In this document: piece by piece, positions 1 through 5,311 of the stretch
Numbering within the stretch: the stretch's first letter is position 1
How the letters are laid out: every line of letters begins with the position of its first letter
Translations under genes and position numbers: made by a program
Assembly (NCBI GenBank): GCA_030044325.1
Contig: JASHWA010000087.1
Location: 1-5,311 of the forward strand
DNA: 5,311 bases
Source: Bryobacteraceae bacterium
GTDB taxonomy: Bacteria; Acidobacteriota; Terriglobia; Bryobacterales; Bryobacteraceae
Direction of reading: 5' to 3'
The notes under the pieces: model-generated
Databases searched by the model: none
Seen by the model: only the letters and a program-made list of their open reading frames with translations
Told to the model about the DNA's origin: nothing

Positions 1-148
1 TGTGCGGTGCGTGGCACATCACACAGCCGCGGCCGTAGCCGAGGTGCGCGCCGAGAATATCGGTAGTCTGCGATGGAGCAGGCAGGCCTGCCATCGCCAC
101 GGCCGTACACGCGATCACTACTAAAGCAAGTTTTAATACTCGTTGCAT
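1..148 (-). CDS. Secreted c-type (cytochrome c3-like) multihaem cytochrome, N-terminal part only
   Basis: Only the first 49 codons are present; the gene continues past the left edge. The protein begins MQRVLKLALVVIACTAVAMA, a short basic start followed by a hydrophobic stretch, with a probable signal peptidase I site after AMA (residue 20). A VIAC at residues 11-14 also resembles a weak lipobox, so a lipoprotein is possible. Residues 42-46 are CVMCH, a covalent haem c site followed by APH, the paired-CXXCH style. The motif just before it (LGAHLGYGRGC) resembles the first haem region of acidobacterial multihaem cytochromes as I remember them. The ATG at 148 is the only start that keeps the signal peptide, and an AGGAGG lies 12 bases upstream. 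It follows the 16-haem cytochrome and NHL genes on the same strand, so it probably shares their electron-transfer role. Total haem number cannot be seen. Confidence 0.85.
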   Translation of the reverse strand, partial: MQRVLKLALVVIACTAVAMAGLPAPSQTTDILGAHLGYGRGCVMCHAPH

Positions 149-160
149 ATGCTAATTAGG

Positions 161-166
161 CCTCCT
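161..166 (-). promoter_or_regulatory. Shine-Dalgarno site of the left-edge cytochrome
   Basis: A full AGGAGG on the minus strand, 12 bases before the ATG at 148, slightly farther than usual. It lies inside a small inverted repeat at 156-168 (TTAGG / CCTAA arms, three-base loop) that could mask it in the mRNA. The CTAATTAG palindrome at 152-159 overlaps the same repeat. Confidence 0.6.
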
Positions 167-199
167 AAGCCTGAAAAAAATGTACTACCTTACAACGTC

Positions 200-211
200 T
201 TGTCCGGACAA
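200..211. promoter_or_regulatory. Perfect 12-base palindrome TTGTCCGGACAA, possible operator
   Basis: TTGTCCGGACAA is an exact dyad in the 137-base gap between the NHL gene and the left-edge cytochrome. On the minus strand its TTGTCC could serve as a -35 box with TAGTAC (187-182) as a weak -10 at 18-base spacing, which would give the downstream cytochrome its own promoter about 33 bases before the ATG. A site overlapping a -35 would suit a dimeric repressor or activator. The regulator is unknown, and neither promoter box is close to consensus, so this is a weak call. Confidence 0.3.
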
Positions 212-244
212 AGGACATTTCATGCACACCTTGAATGAACGATT

Positions 245-261
245 TGCGGCACACCGCCGCA
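245..261 (-). other. Small hairpin between the NHL gene and the downstream cytochrome
   Basis: TGCGGC and GCCGCA form a 6-bp stem around a five-base loop, about 25 bases after the NHL stop codon in the direction of transcription. No T-run follows, so it is not a convincing intrinsic terminator. It could be an mRNA-stabilising or attenuating structure that separates expression of the first two genes from the third. Confidence 0.3.
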
Positions 262-285
262 TCGGTTATAAAAAACTGCTGCATC

Positions 286-1440
286 TCATTCCCCCGCCTC
301 GCGGGCTCTCTTGAGCTTTTCCGCCTGGGCGTCGGTCACGTATTGGAAAATTTGAACGCGCCCGGGAAAGGTCTCGGTCACGACGACCCGGTTTTCCTTA
401 TCGATGGCGATCCCGTTGGGACCCATAAACTGGCCGGGCCAATATCCCCAGCCGCCGAAATAAATCAGAAGCTTACCCTGCGTGTCGAAAACCTTCACGC
501 GCATCTGCGTCGCGTCCACGACCCAGATATGCCCGTCGCAATCGATGGCGATGCCCTTCGGCCGCTCGAAATCGCTGGCAGAATCGCCGTTCTTTCCGAA
601 TTGCGAAATAAACGTCCCGTCAGGATCGAAGATCTCCACGCGGTCGTTGAACGTGTCGGTGACGTACAGGTTGCCCGCTCCATCCACCGCCACGCCATAA
701 GGAAGCGAAAACGTTCCCGGATCGTTGAGGGTATGCTTTTTTCCGGGCACGCCTATCACGCGCAGCGGCTTGAAAGTGTCCGCGTCAAACACGCGAATCA
801 CGTCGTTGCCGGTGTCGACAACATACAGAAACCGGTTCTCCGTATCGATCGCCAGGCCCGCGGGATTCATCAGTACATCCGCGCCGACATTCGCGATCAC
901 TTTGTGCTGGGGGTTGAAAACCGTAACGCGATTCAATTTCGAATCGCTGACAAACAGCCGGTCGTCATCGTCGATCGCCAGCCCATCCACCAGCCCGAAG
1001 TGCGCGTCGGCTCCGTTCTTGATCAGGCTGACATTACCCTCGTCGTCAAACATGAAGATGGCGCCCACGGACTGATCGGCTGCATAAATCGTGCGCTTGG
1101 AATCTACCGCCACGCCGTACGGCCGCAAAAGCTGGTAGGGAATTTTCTTTTCATCGATGGTCCCCACCGGCTGCGCGCCCGCGAGCCGGTCCATCCAGCT
1201 CTGCTTGCCTTTCTTCTGCTTGAACATGTCGGGATCGATCTTCTGCCCGGTCTTGATCTCCTTGAACTTGATGCGCGCGATCGCCGGCGGCTGGGGCCAC
1301 ACGAGCTTGCTGATGTCCAGGTTGACTTTGGTTCTCTTATTCGCCGGGTTATCGTCGTCCGTTGTGGCCTTCTTCCTCCTCTGGCCCACGGCCGGAAGCG
1401 CCAGGAGAACCGCGAGAATCACCAGCGCGATTTTCGACAT
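286..1440 (-). CDS. Secreted six-bladed NHL-repeat beta-propeller protein
   Basis: The 384-residue protein has a signal peptide (hydrophobic residues 4-19, probable cut near VG|Q20) and should act in the periplasm or outside the cell. A charged linker follows (about 21-40), then a conserved-looking segment LVWPQPPAIARIKF (46-59). Six NHL repeats start near residues 105, 150, 192, 247, 292 and 340. Each shows the pattern PxGxAxD...lyVxD...nRVxvFd, and together they make one complete six-bladed propeller. There is no haem motif and no clear catalytic set, so a scaffold, binding or docking role is likelier than an enzyme. Its ATG lies one base after the stop of the 16-haem cytochrome, and its ribosome site GGGAGGG sits inside that gene's last codons, so the two are very probably co-transcribed and translationally coupled. 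A link to electron transfer is inferred from this pairing. Confidence 0.92.
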   Translation of the reverse strand: MSKIALVILAVLLALPAVGQRRKKATTDDDNPANKRTKVNLDISKLVWPQPPAIARIKFKEIKTGQKIDPDMFKQKKGKQSWMDRLAGAQPVGTIDEKKIPYQLLRPYGVAVDSKRTIYAADQSVGAIFMFDDEGNVSLIKNGADAHFGLVDGLAIDDDDRLFVSDSKLNRVTVFNPQHKVIANVGADVLMNPAGLAIDTENRFLYVVDTGNDVIRVFDADTFKPLRVIGVPGKKHTLNDPGTFSLPYGVAVDGAGNLYVTDTFNDRVEIFDPDGTFISQFGKNGDSASDFERPKGIAIDCDGHIWVVDATQMRVKVFDTQGKLLIYFGGWGYWPGQFMGPNGIAIDKENRVVVTETFPGRVQIFQYVTDAQAEKLKRAREAGE

Positions 1441-1441
1441 C

Positions 1442-2881
1442 TCATTTCCCTCCCAGGGTGGTCTGCATCAAATCCAAACCGTTGGCATGGCAGCTCTTGC
1501 AGAACGCGTAATTATTCGCCTGATCTTTAATCAACAGGCCGGGCTTGGCCGAGCTGTGCGGCTGATGGCAGGTGAGACAACTGATCTGCGCCTTGACCTT
1601 GGTCGGATCCTTCGCATCCATCAGGCTGATGACCGGATGCCGCTCCGTCGGATGGCCATAACCGTTCTGGATCGGCAGCACCGGAAATTTGCGGAAATAG
1701 TTGCCGGGCAGCGTCACTTTCCCGTTGAAGATGGTCACCAGGTCGGCTTTATCCACCGGCGCGGGCGAGCGGTCCGGGCCGTGGCATTCCAGGCACAGCG
1801 CATTCACCGACGCCGCGCGCAGCAGCTTCGGATTTTCGCCGCCGTGACCTTCGTGACAGGTATCGCAGCCTTGAATCGCGGCCGGCTGGTGCGGATGCGC
1901 CTTCTTGAGTTCGTCCGCCTGCGTCGAATGGCACCCCAGGCAGACGTTCACTGGATCGGGACGAAGCATGACCTTCGTCGCTCCCGCGTGCGGACTGTGG
2001 CAATCGATGCAATCGCCTTGCGCGCCGGCGTGCGGAACTTTCGCTTTGGCGATCACGTCGGCCTGCTCCGAATGGCACGTGGTGCACAGATCGTTTACCT
2101 TGGCCTGAGTGAGCACCACTTTTCCGTCTTTCGCCGCCGCGTGGCATGTATCGCAGTTCGAAAACACGTCGTGCACGAAGGTCTGCATCAGCTTGGGCGA
2201 TTTCGATTCGTGCGGATCGTGGCAGCTCAGGCAATCGGCCGTGGCGAACGGCTGGTTCTGATGCGCTTTCTGCAAATCCGCGTCTTTCACGTCGTGACAA
2301 TCCACGCACAGCGCGGGCGAGTTCTTGGTCAGGTGATCTTTGAATTCGCGCTCGGTGGGCGCGCCCGTCTTGTGGATCACGTGGCAGGAGTCGCATCCGT
2401 CGAGAACCCCGTGCCGGCTGCCCTTGGCATCCACATGCGTTCCGGTCTGGTGACAATCGAGACACAGATTGTCCTTGTTGGTCGAGCCGCCGATCGGCTT
2501 CAGCAACTGATTCTTGTTGTCCGATTCGTGCGGATCGTGGCACTTGAGGCAATCGCGCACGCCCGGCGGATGCACCGCGCCCTTTGCAGTTGACGCGTCC
2601 TTATCGCCGTGGCATTGGATGCACAGCTTGACCGGGGTCGCCGTGGTGAGCTTGATGCGTGTGACTTCCTTTGATACGCGCAGCTCGTGGCAACTCAGAC
2701 AGCCCATCGCCATGGCTGAATGCACCGATTTGCCCTTGGTTTTGTCGGCGTGGCACTCGATGCACTTGGCTGCGTCGGTGTTTTTATCGAGGGGTACCGG
2801 GTGCGTGGCCGCGATCGCCGGCGCCGCAGCGATCAGAACGACGCTCCACAGCAAGCCTGTGTTCCGTCGTATGCCCCTCAT
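1442..2881 (-). CDS. Secreted 16-haem cytochrome c (paired-CXXCH, cytochrome c3-like family)
   Basis: The 479-residue protein has a signal peptide (RR at 5-6, hydrophobic 10-24, probable cut near AIA|A25) and 16 CXXCH sites starting at residues 40, 61, 87, 111, 140, 163, 192, 217, 243, 266, 291, 314, 339, 363, 435 and 461. Most are 21-29 residues apart. Alternate sites continue as CxxCHxPHxS...P.LL, the paired-CXXCH signature. The exception is a 72-residue gap between haems 14 and 15, holding a haem-free segment with NGYGHPTERHPV (407-418). Many additional histidines (for example in DPH, SPH, QPH and AHP) could be the distal haem ligands. Such proteins act as haem wires in the periplasm or at the cell surface. 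There is no C-terminal anchor or sorting signal. The ATG at 2881 has GAGGG 8 bases upstream. It is the first gene of the visible operon. The electron donor and acceptor are unknown; metal reduction, anaerobic respiration or inter-protein electron transfer are all possible. Confidence 0.95.
   Translation of the reverse strand: MRGIRRNTGLLWSVVLIAAAPAIAATHPVPLDKNTDAAKCIECHADKTKGKSVHSAMAMGCLSCHELRVSKEVTRIKLTTATPVKLCIQCHGDKDASTAKGAVHPPGVRDCLKCHDPHESDNKNQLLKPIGGSTNKDNLCLDCHQTGTHVDAKGSRHGVLDGCDSCHVIHKTGAPTEREFKDHLTKNSPALCVDCHDVKDADLQKAHQNQPFATADCLSCHDPHESKSPKLMQTFVHDVFSNCDTCHAAAKDGKVVLTQAKVNDLCTTCHSEQADVIAKAKVPHAGAQGDCIDCHSPHAGATKVMLRPDPVNVCLGCHSTQADELKKAHPHQPAAIQGCDTCHEGHGGENPKLLRAASVNALCLECHGPDRSPAPVDKADLVTIFNGKVTLPGNYFRKFPVLPIQNGYGHPTERHPVISLMDAKDPTKVKAQISCLTCHQPHSSAKPGLLIKDQANNYAFCKSCHANGLDLMQTTLGGK
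1448..1454 (-). promoter_or_regulatory. Shine-Dalgarno site of the NHL gene, inside the cytochrome gene
   Basis: GGGAGGG on the minus strand ends 7 bases before the NHL ATG at 1440 and overlaps the last codons of the upstream cytochrome. With the single base between stop and start, it points to translational coupling of the two genes. Confidence 0.75.
2204..2542. repeat. Pair of exact 21-base direct repeats inside the 16-haem cytochrome gene
   Basis: The same 21 bases occur at 2204-2224 and 2522-2542, both encoding the CHDPHES part of a haem-binding module (haems 8 and 4). The sequence just beyond stays similar (ggcaatcg follows in both). This is the DNA trace of internal duplication of haem modules about 106 codons apart. 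It is part of the coding sequence, not a separate element. Confidence 0.7.
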
Positions 2882-2889
2882 CCCCTAAT

Positions 2890-2894
2890 CCCTC
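2890..2894 (-). promoter_or_regulatory. Shine-Dalgarno site of the 16-haem cytochrome
   Basis: GAGGG on the minus strand lies 8 bases before the ATG at 2881. This supports that start, which also keeps a complete signal peptide. Confidence 0.6.
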
Positions 2895-2999
2895 GTCTTA
2901 TTCCTCTCTTGTACATGCCTAAGGGGGCAATCGCATTACCAAAACGATACATAGTGTAAGTACGTTTCAAATCAGGAACGTTATTGGAACGGCGCGCAA

Positions 3000-3070
3000 G
3001 CCAATGCGCCAAAAGGAACATGCACAGGTTCGACCCGCGCGAATGCGCTCAACCCTCATGGGCGCATGGC
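3000..3070. repeat. Inverted repeat with 10-base arms
   Basis: GCCAATGCGCC (3000-3010) and GGCGCATGGC (3061-3070) are reverse complements except for one extra A, and flank a 50-base spacer that contains a third ATGCGC (3043-3048). Its right arm ends 9 bases before the larger inverted repeat at 3080. It could be a separate REP-like unit or the outer part of one composite element. Confidence 0.45.
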
Positions 3071-3079
3071 TTAGTCCTT

Positions 3080-3179
3080 GTTGAAAAAAGGGAGACCGCT
3101 CACGGTCAAGATACTTGACGAGCTACGGTGCGGAACGCGTGAGCGAGTCGGAAAAGGGCACTGACATCCTTTTTTCAGC
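3080..3179. repeat. 100-base element with terminal inverted repeats and nested stems (REP/MITE-like)
   Basis: The ends GTTGAAAAAAGG (3080-3091) and CCTTTTTTCAGC (3168-3179) pair over 12 bases with one G-T wobble. Inside them, GAC-CGCTCACG (3094-3104) pairs with CGTGAGCG-A-GTC (3138-3149), eleven pairs with a single bulged A. At the core, GTCAAG (3105-3110) and CTTGAC (3114-3119) form a perfect 6-bp stem with a three-base loop. The left part also has an alternative hairpin, GACCG-CTCA-CGGTC (3094-3107). Such layered symmetry without a coding frame fits a dispersed palindromic element moved in trans, for example by a RAYT/Y1-type transposase, or a miniature inverted-repeat element. No clear target-site duplication flanks it. 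Transcribed leftward the 3' arm would be A-rich; transcribed rightward the arm ends in TTTTTT, so it could also act as a terminator-like hairpin. Confidence 0.55.
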
Positions 3180-3381
3180 CTGAATTTAGTCTCCGCATCA
3201 GTATATTGACGCCGACCGCTCTACCTACCTCGGAAAGGCTCGGACAATCAACGATTTCGGACCGGGTCCGCAGACGAGCTTAGATACTGGGCGAAATCGC
3301 GCAAGGTGGCCTGCGAGGCGTGTTGGCCGCGAGAGTCAGATGGAAAATATCCGGCAGCCGCGCTCGAATTCTAAGAGTCGC

Positions 3382-3387
3382 TATAAT
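3382..3387 (+). promoter_or_regulatory. TATAAT -10 box of a probable leaderless transcript
   Basis: A perfect TATAAT ends 7 bases before the ATG at 3395, so transcription would begin at or next to the start codon. No good -35 hexamer and no TG extension is visible at the proper distance. No Shine-Dalgarno sequence lies between the box and the ATG, unlike the three minus-strand genes. Confidence 0.55.
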
Positions 3388-3394
3388 CGCTTCG

Positions 3395-4702
3395 ATGAAA
3401 CTCCTGCTGCTCACGCTCGCCGCCGCCTTCGGCATCGCGCAGGATCTTTCGCCGAATGGACGCACCACGAAGGACTTGGCCGCGCAAGCCCAGGCCGTGC
3501 TCGACCGGGCCCGCGAGCACGTCGTCAATACTATCGATCGCCTTCCCCGCTACGTGTGCCTCGAAAACATCGAACGCGCATATCTCGATCCAATCAAAGC
3601 TATCTTGCCGAAGGCAAACTTCTGCCCGGCGATCGAGAGCAAGCTCAGCCCCAACCTGCGCCTCAACGCGACTGACCGCGTGAGTCTGGAAGTTGCCGTG
3701 GGCGAAGGCGGCGAGGTCGACTCCTGGCCACAGGCGAGCAAGTTCGATACGCACGGCATCGATATCGTCGAGAGCGGCCCCATCAGCTCCGGCGCGTTCG
3801 GCAGCAATCTGTCGGAGGTTTTTCAGAATCCCGGCGCAAGATTCGACTTCACGGGAGCTGGGACTCGCGGCGGCCCGACCCTTTTCTCCTATCATTACGC
3901 CGTTCCGATCGACGCGAGCGACTACATGGTGAGGCTGCTTGACGGCGCGCGCTGGAAAACCGAATATAGCGGCGATCTCGAAATCGCCGCCGATAGCGCG
4001 GAGCTGATCAGTCTCACCATTGAGACCGGTCTTCTTCCGCCTTATTCCGGAATGTGCCGCGCCCGCACGATCAACGTGTATCACCATGTTAAGGTCGGCA
4101 ACGGCGAGTTCCTGATTCCGGTCACCAGCACCCTTCGAACCATCCATCCCGACGGCACCGCGACCGAAAGCACCACCACCTTTTCGGGATGCCACGAATA
4201 TACCGTCGAAACCAGCATCCGCTTCGATGCCGATGACACCGCGCCGCCGGCGCCCGCCGCAACCGTCGAAATCAAGCCGCTTCCCGCCGCGGACCGCATC
4301 GGCCTGCGCCTCGATTCGCCCATCGATACCGAAAAAGCCGCTGCGGGCGATATCGTGTGGGCGCGCATCGAGAACCCCCGCCGTAAGCCGAAAGCACAGA
4401 AGCCCGTGCCTGCCGACGCGCGCGTTCGCGGCCGCATCATGCGGGCGATGCATCATATGAACGACCATCGCGGCTTCGATATCGAAGTCGCGTTCGATAC
4501 GCTTGAAATCGGCGCCGGTTCGGCCCCCTTTGCGGGCGTGGCTGTTCCCTCCAAGCCCCGCGTTGGTGGCGTCGATATTTCCCTGCAAGGCACGGCAACC
4601 GGCGGATTGTTCAAAATCCGCACCAAACGCGATAAGGTGCTGCTTCCTGCGGGAATCCAGTTCGAGTGGATGACCTTAACTCCGCCCAAGCTTGAGAAGT
4701 GA
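3395..4702 (+). CDS. Secreted protein of unknown function, probably Acidobacteriota-specific family
   Basis: The 435-residue protein starts with a clear signal peptide (MKLLLLTLAAAFGIA|Q, cut after residue 15), so it is exported. The frame is open upstream to a GTG at 3320, but that start would bury the signal peptide behind 25 residues, so the ATG at 3395 is preferred. Residues 50-61 read LPRYVCLENIER and 128-138 GPISSGAFGSN. I associate these motifs, and a later FLIPVTS (239-245), with uncharacterised periplasmic proteins common in Solibacter-like bacteria. Four cysteines remain after cleavage (55, 77, 221, 266), enough for two disulphides. After a Pro/Ala-rich hinge near 284-290 comes a beta-rich C-terminal domain (about 300-435). 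Its GDIVWARI...PADARVRGRI...FDIEVAFDTLEIG pattern loosely recalls the VirB10/TrbI-type barrel, a guess only. No transmembrane segment follows the signal. The gene stands alone, divergent from the cytochrome operon. Confidence 0.85.
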   Translation: MKLLLLTLAAAFGIAQDLSPNGRTTKDLAAQAQAVLDRAREHVVNTIDRLPRYVCLENIERAYLDPIKAILPKANFCPAIESKLSPNLRLNATDRVSLEVAVGEGGEVDSWPQASKFDTHGIDIVESGPISSGAFGSNLSEVFQNPGARFDFTGAGTRGGPTLFSYHYAVPIDASDYMVRLLDGARWKTEYSGDLEIAADSAELISLTIETGLLPPYSGMCRARTINVYHHVKVGNGEFLIPVTSTLRTIHPDGTATESTTTFSGCHEYTVETSIRFDADDTAPPAPAATVEIKPLPAADRIGLRLDSPIDTEKAAAGDIVWARIENPRRKPKAQKPVPADARVRGRIMRAMHHMNDHRGFDIEVAFDTLEIGAGSAPFAGVAVPSKPRVGGVDISLQGTATGGLFKIRTKRDKVLLPAGIQFEWMTLTPPKLEK

Positions 4703-4734
4703 GAAAGTCGCGTGCTCATTGCACGCTCTTTCTT
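4701..4734 (+). terminator. Hairpin directly after the stop codon, probable transcription terminator
   Basis: GCGTGC (4710-4715) and GCACGC (4721-4726) form a perfect stem around TCATT. The stem extends past a small internal loop through GAGAAAG (4701-4707) pairing with CTTTCTT (4728-4734). The 3' side is pyrimidine-rich but is followed by CAAAA rather than a T-run, so efficiency is uncertain. Its position, overlapping the stop codon of the secreted protein gene, fits a terminator, and its symmetry could also stop transcription arriving from the IS. Confidence 0.5.
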
Positions 4735-4799
4735 CAAAACCAGAGAAGCAAGAGGAGCAAGAAAAACAGCCTGAGGTGTCACACTCAACTTCACCATCT

Positions 4800-5311
4800 C
4801 GCGGTGCCCCTTTGAGAATTTTTGTGGAATTCTTGCACTTCATCTTCAATGCGAGATTGCCCGGAACGTCGTTGAAAGTTAGCGACCCTCGACTCTCATA
4901 GGCTACGCAACAGCGGATCCTTTCGCAATCGGTTTCTTTGAAACGGCGTTGGCCATCGAGGATAGCAGCAACGGAATCTGACGATGGCCGATAACCCTGC
5001 GGAACTGGCGCTCGGCGACCAACAATCCCGAGCCCACCCAGCGCTCGATCTGATCGCCAGGGCGCCAGCGCTTCACGTTCCGGCAAATGGTTTCGACGAT
5101 CGAAAAGGCGGACTCGATCACATTGGTGCAGCACAACGTCCGGCGGAGCTGGTCCGGCACCCGCAGCCGGTGAACGGTGAGCGTTTCCTCCATCCCTTCT
5201 TCCAGGCTGCGCGCCGCGCTCGGATTCAGATCCATCAACTCGCGATGCAGACGCTCCAGCGCACGCTTGGCGTCGGCGTACTCGGCCATCGCGTAAGCAT
5301 TTTGGAGTTTC
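4800..5311 (-). mobile_element. IS256-family insertion sequence, 3' end (runs off the right edge)
   Basis: The transposase tail and about 100 non-coding bases beyond its stop belong to one insertion sequence whose other end is outside the window. The element's end should lie between the terminator at 4734 and about 4840. A likely part of the terminal inverted repeat is the stretch around 4813-4836, which reads TTTTTGTGGAATTC inward and includes AGAATT/AATTCT arms at 4815-4833. A/T-rich ends of this kind are common in IS256 elements. The exact tip and target duplication cannot be set without the other end; 4800 is an estimate. Confidence 0.55.
4903..5311 (-). CDS. IS256-family (mutator-type) transposase, C-terminal part
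   Basis: The frame is open from the right edge (first whole codon at 5310) to a TAG at 4903-4905 and gives 135 residues; IS256 transposases are usually near 400, so about two thirds lie outside. An internal ATG at 5289 is not a real start, because the upstream codons (KLQNAYA) continue the family pattern. Counting from that methionine, visible family features are the helix A-rich KRALERLHREL (9-19), SAARSLEEGMEETLTVHRL (24-42), the signature CTNVIESAF (54-62), and VKRWRPGDQIERWVGSGLLVAE (72-93). The TNxIES motif is the family hallmark near the end of the DDE transposase domain. The protein cuts and pastes its own element through a circular intermediate in related ISs. No frameshift or internal stop is seen in the visible part, so the element could be intact. 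Confidence 0.9.
   Translation of the reverse strand, partial: KLQNAYAMAEYADAKRALERLHRELMDLNPSAARSLEEGMEETLTVHRLRVPDQLRRTLCCTNVIESAFSIVETICRNVKRWRPGDQIERWVGSGLLVAERQFRRVIGHRQIPLLLSSMANAVSKKPIAKGSAVA

Larger units (their letters stand above)
2895..3394. other. 500-base divergent intergenic region without a convincing gene
   Basis: It separates the minus-strand cytochrome operon from the plus-strand secreted protein gene, so it must carry both promoters. For the operon I see only a weak candidate: TTGAAA at 2970-2965 with TATCGT at 2949-2944, a 15-base spacer. Short ACGTT/AACGT arms (2962-2966 and 2977-2981) flank the TTGAAA and might be an operator. Two inverted-repeat structures (3000-3070 and 3080-3179) fill the centre. 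A further odd-centred perfect dyad, CGGACC-G-GGTCCG, is at 3258-3270. The few short open frames have no ribosome site and overlap these structures, so I regard the region as non-coding. Confidence 0.6.

Noticed and set aside
169..181. CCTGAAAAAAAT compared with the CTGAAAAAAGG end of the repeat element at 3168-3179
   Set aside because: The similarity is mainly an A-run with a few flanking bases and lacks the partner arm, so it is probably chance.
235..1530. Long plus-strand open frame of 431 codons opposite the NHL gene
   Set aside because: It is antisense to a protein with six clear NHL repeats and a signal peptide. Its translation has no family pattern and it lacks a ribosome site.
1157..2593. 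Long plus-strand open frame of 478 codons opposite the 16-haem cytochrome
   Set aside because: The repeated CXXCH codons and GC-rich third positions keep the antisense frame open. The minus-strand product has 16 haem sites, so this frame is a shadow.
1442..2881. Evenly spaced repeats in the cytochrome gene, considered as a CRISPR-like array
   Set aside because: The periodicity follows in-frame CXXCH codons with divergent DNA between them. Only one 21-base repeat is exact, and there is no spacer structure.
3021..3050. GGTTCGACCC resembling a tRNA T-loop, considered as a tRNA or attachment site
   Set aside because: The flanking bases do not form a T-arm stem, and no acceptor, D or anticodon arms are nearby.
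3371..4588. Minus-strand open frame of 405 codons opposite the secreted protein gene
   Set aside because: No signal or domain pattern is seen, whereas the plus-strand frame has a signal peptide, a -10 box and a terminator.
4676..5134. Minus-strand frame of 152 codons crossing the IS end
   Set aside because: It overlaps the transposase gene in another frame, crosses the IS boundary and has no recognisable motif.

Overview
The window looks like chromosomal DNA from a moderately GC-rich bacterium, most likely an Acidobacteriota of the Solibacter/Bryobacter type. That assignment is an inference. It rests on the style of the paired-CXXCH cytochromes, on a periplasmic protein with the LPxYxC...IER and GPISSGxFGS motifs that I associate with this phylum, and on the IS256-type transposase. 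I could not run a search to confirm it.

Left part (1-2894, minus strand): a gene cluster read right to left. It starts with a secreted cytochrome carrying 16 CXXCH haem-binding motifs (2881-1442). One base later comes a secreted six-bladed NHL beta-propeller protein (1440-286). After a 137-base gap follows the first 49 codons of a second secreted c-type cytochrome (148-1), which leaves the window on the left. All three have export signals and recognisable Shine-Dalgarno sequences. The likely theme is electron transfer outside the cytoplasmic membrane, with the NHL protein as a possible docking or scaffold partner. No porin, oxidase or reductase is visible to show what the electrons are used for.

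Middle (2895-3394): about 500 bases without a gene, between two divergent transcription units. It holds two nested inverted-repeat structures. The stronger one, at 3080-3179, has 12-base terminal inverted repeats and two internal stems, like a REP, RAYT-associated or MITE-type element.

Right-centre (3395-4702, plus strand): a secreted 435-residue protein of unknown function. Its ATG lies 7 bases after a perfect TATAAT box and has no Shine-Dalgarno sequence, so its mRNA is probably leaderless. A strong hairpin right after the stop codon is a likely terminator.

Right end (about 4800-5311, minus strand): the 3' part of an IS256-family (mutator-type) insertion sequence. It carries the C-terminal 135 residues of the transposase; the rest lies beyond the window. 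The IS and the repeat element mark the right half as a place where mobile DNA accumulates.

The most interesting object is the hexadecahaem cytochrome / NHL propeller / cytochrome cluster, a plausible but functionally unassigned electron-transfer module.
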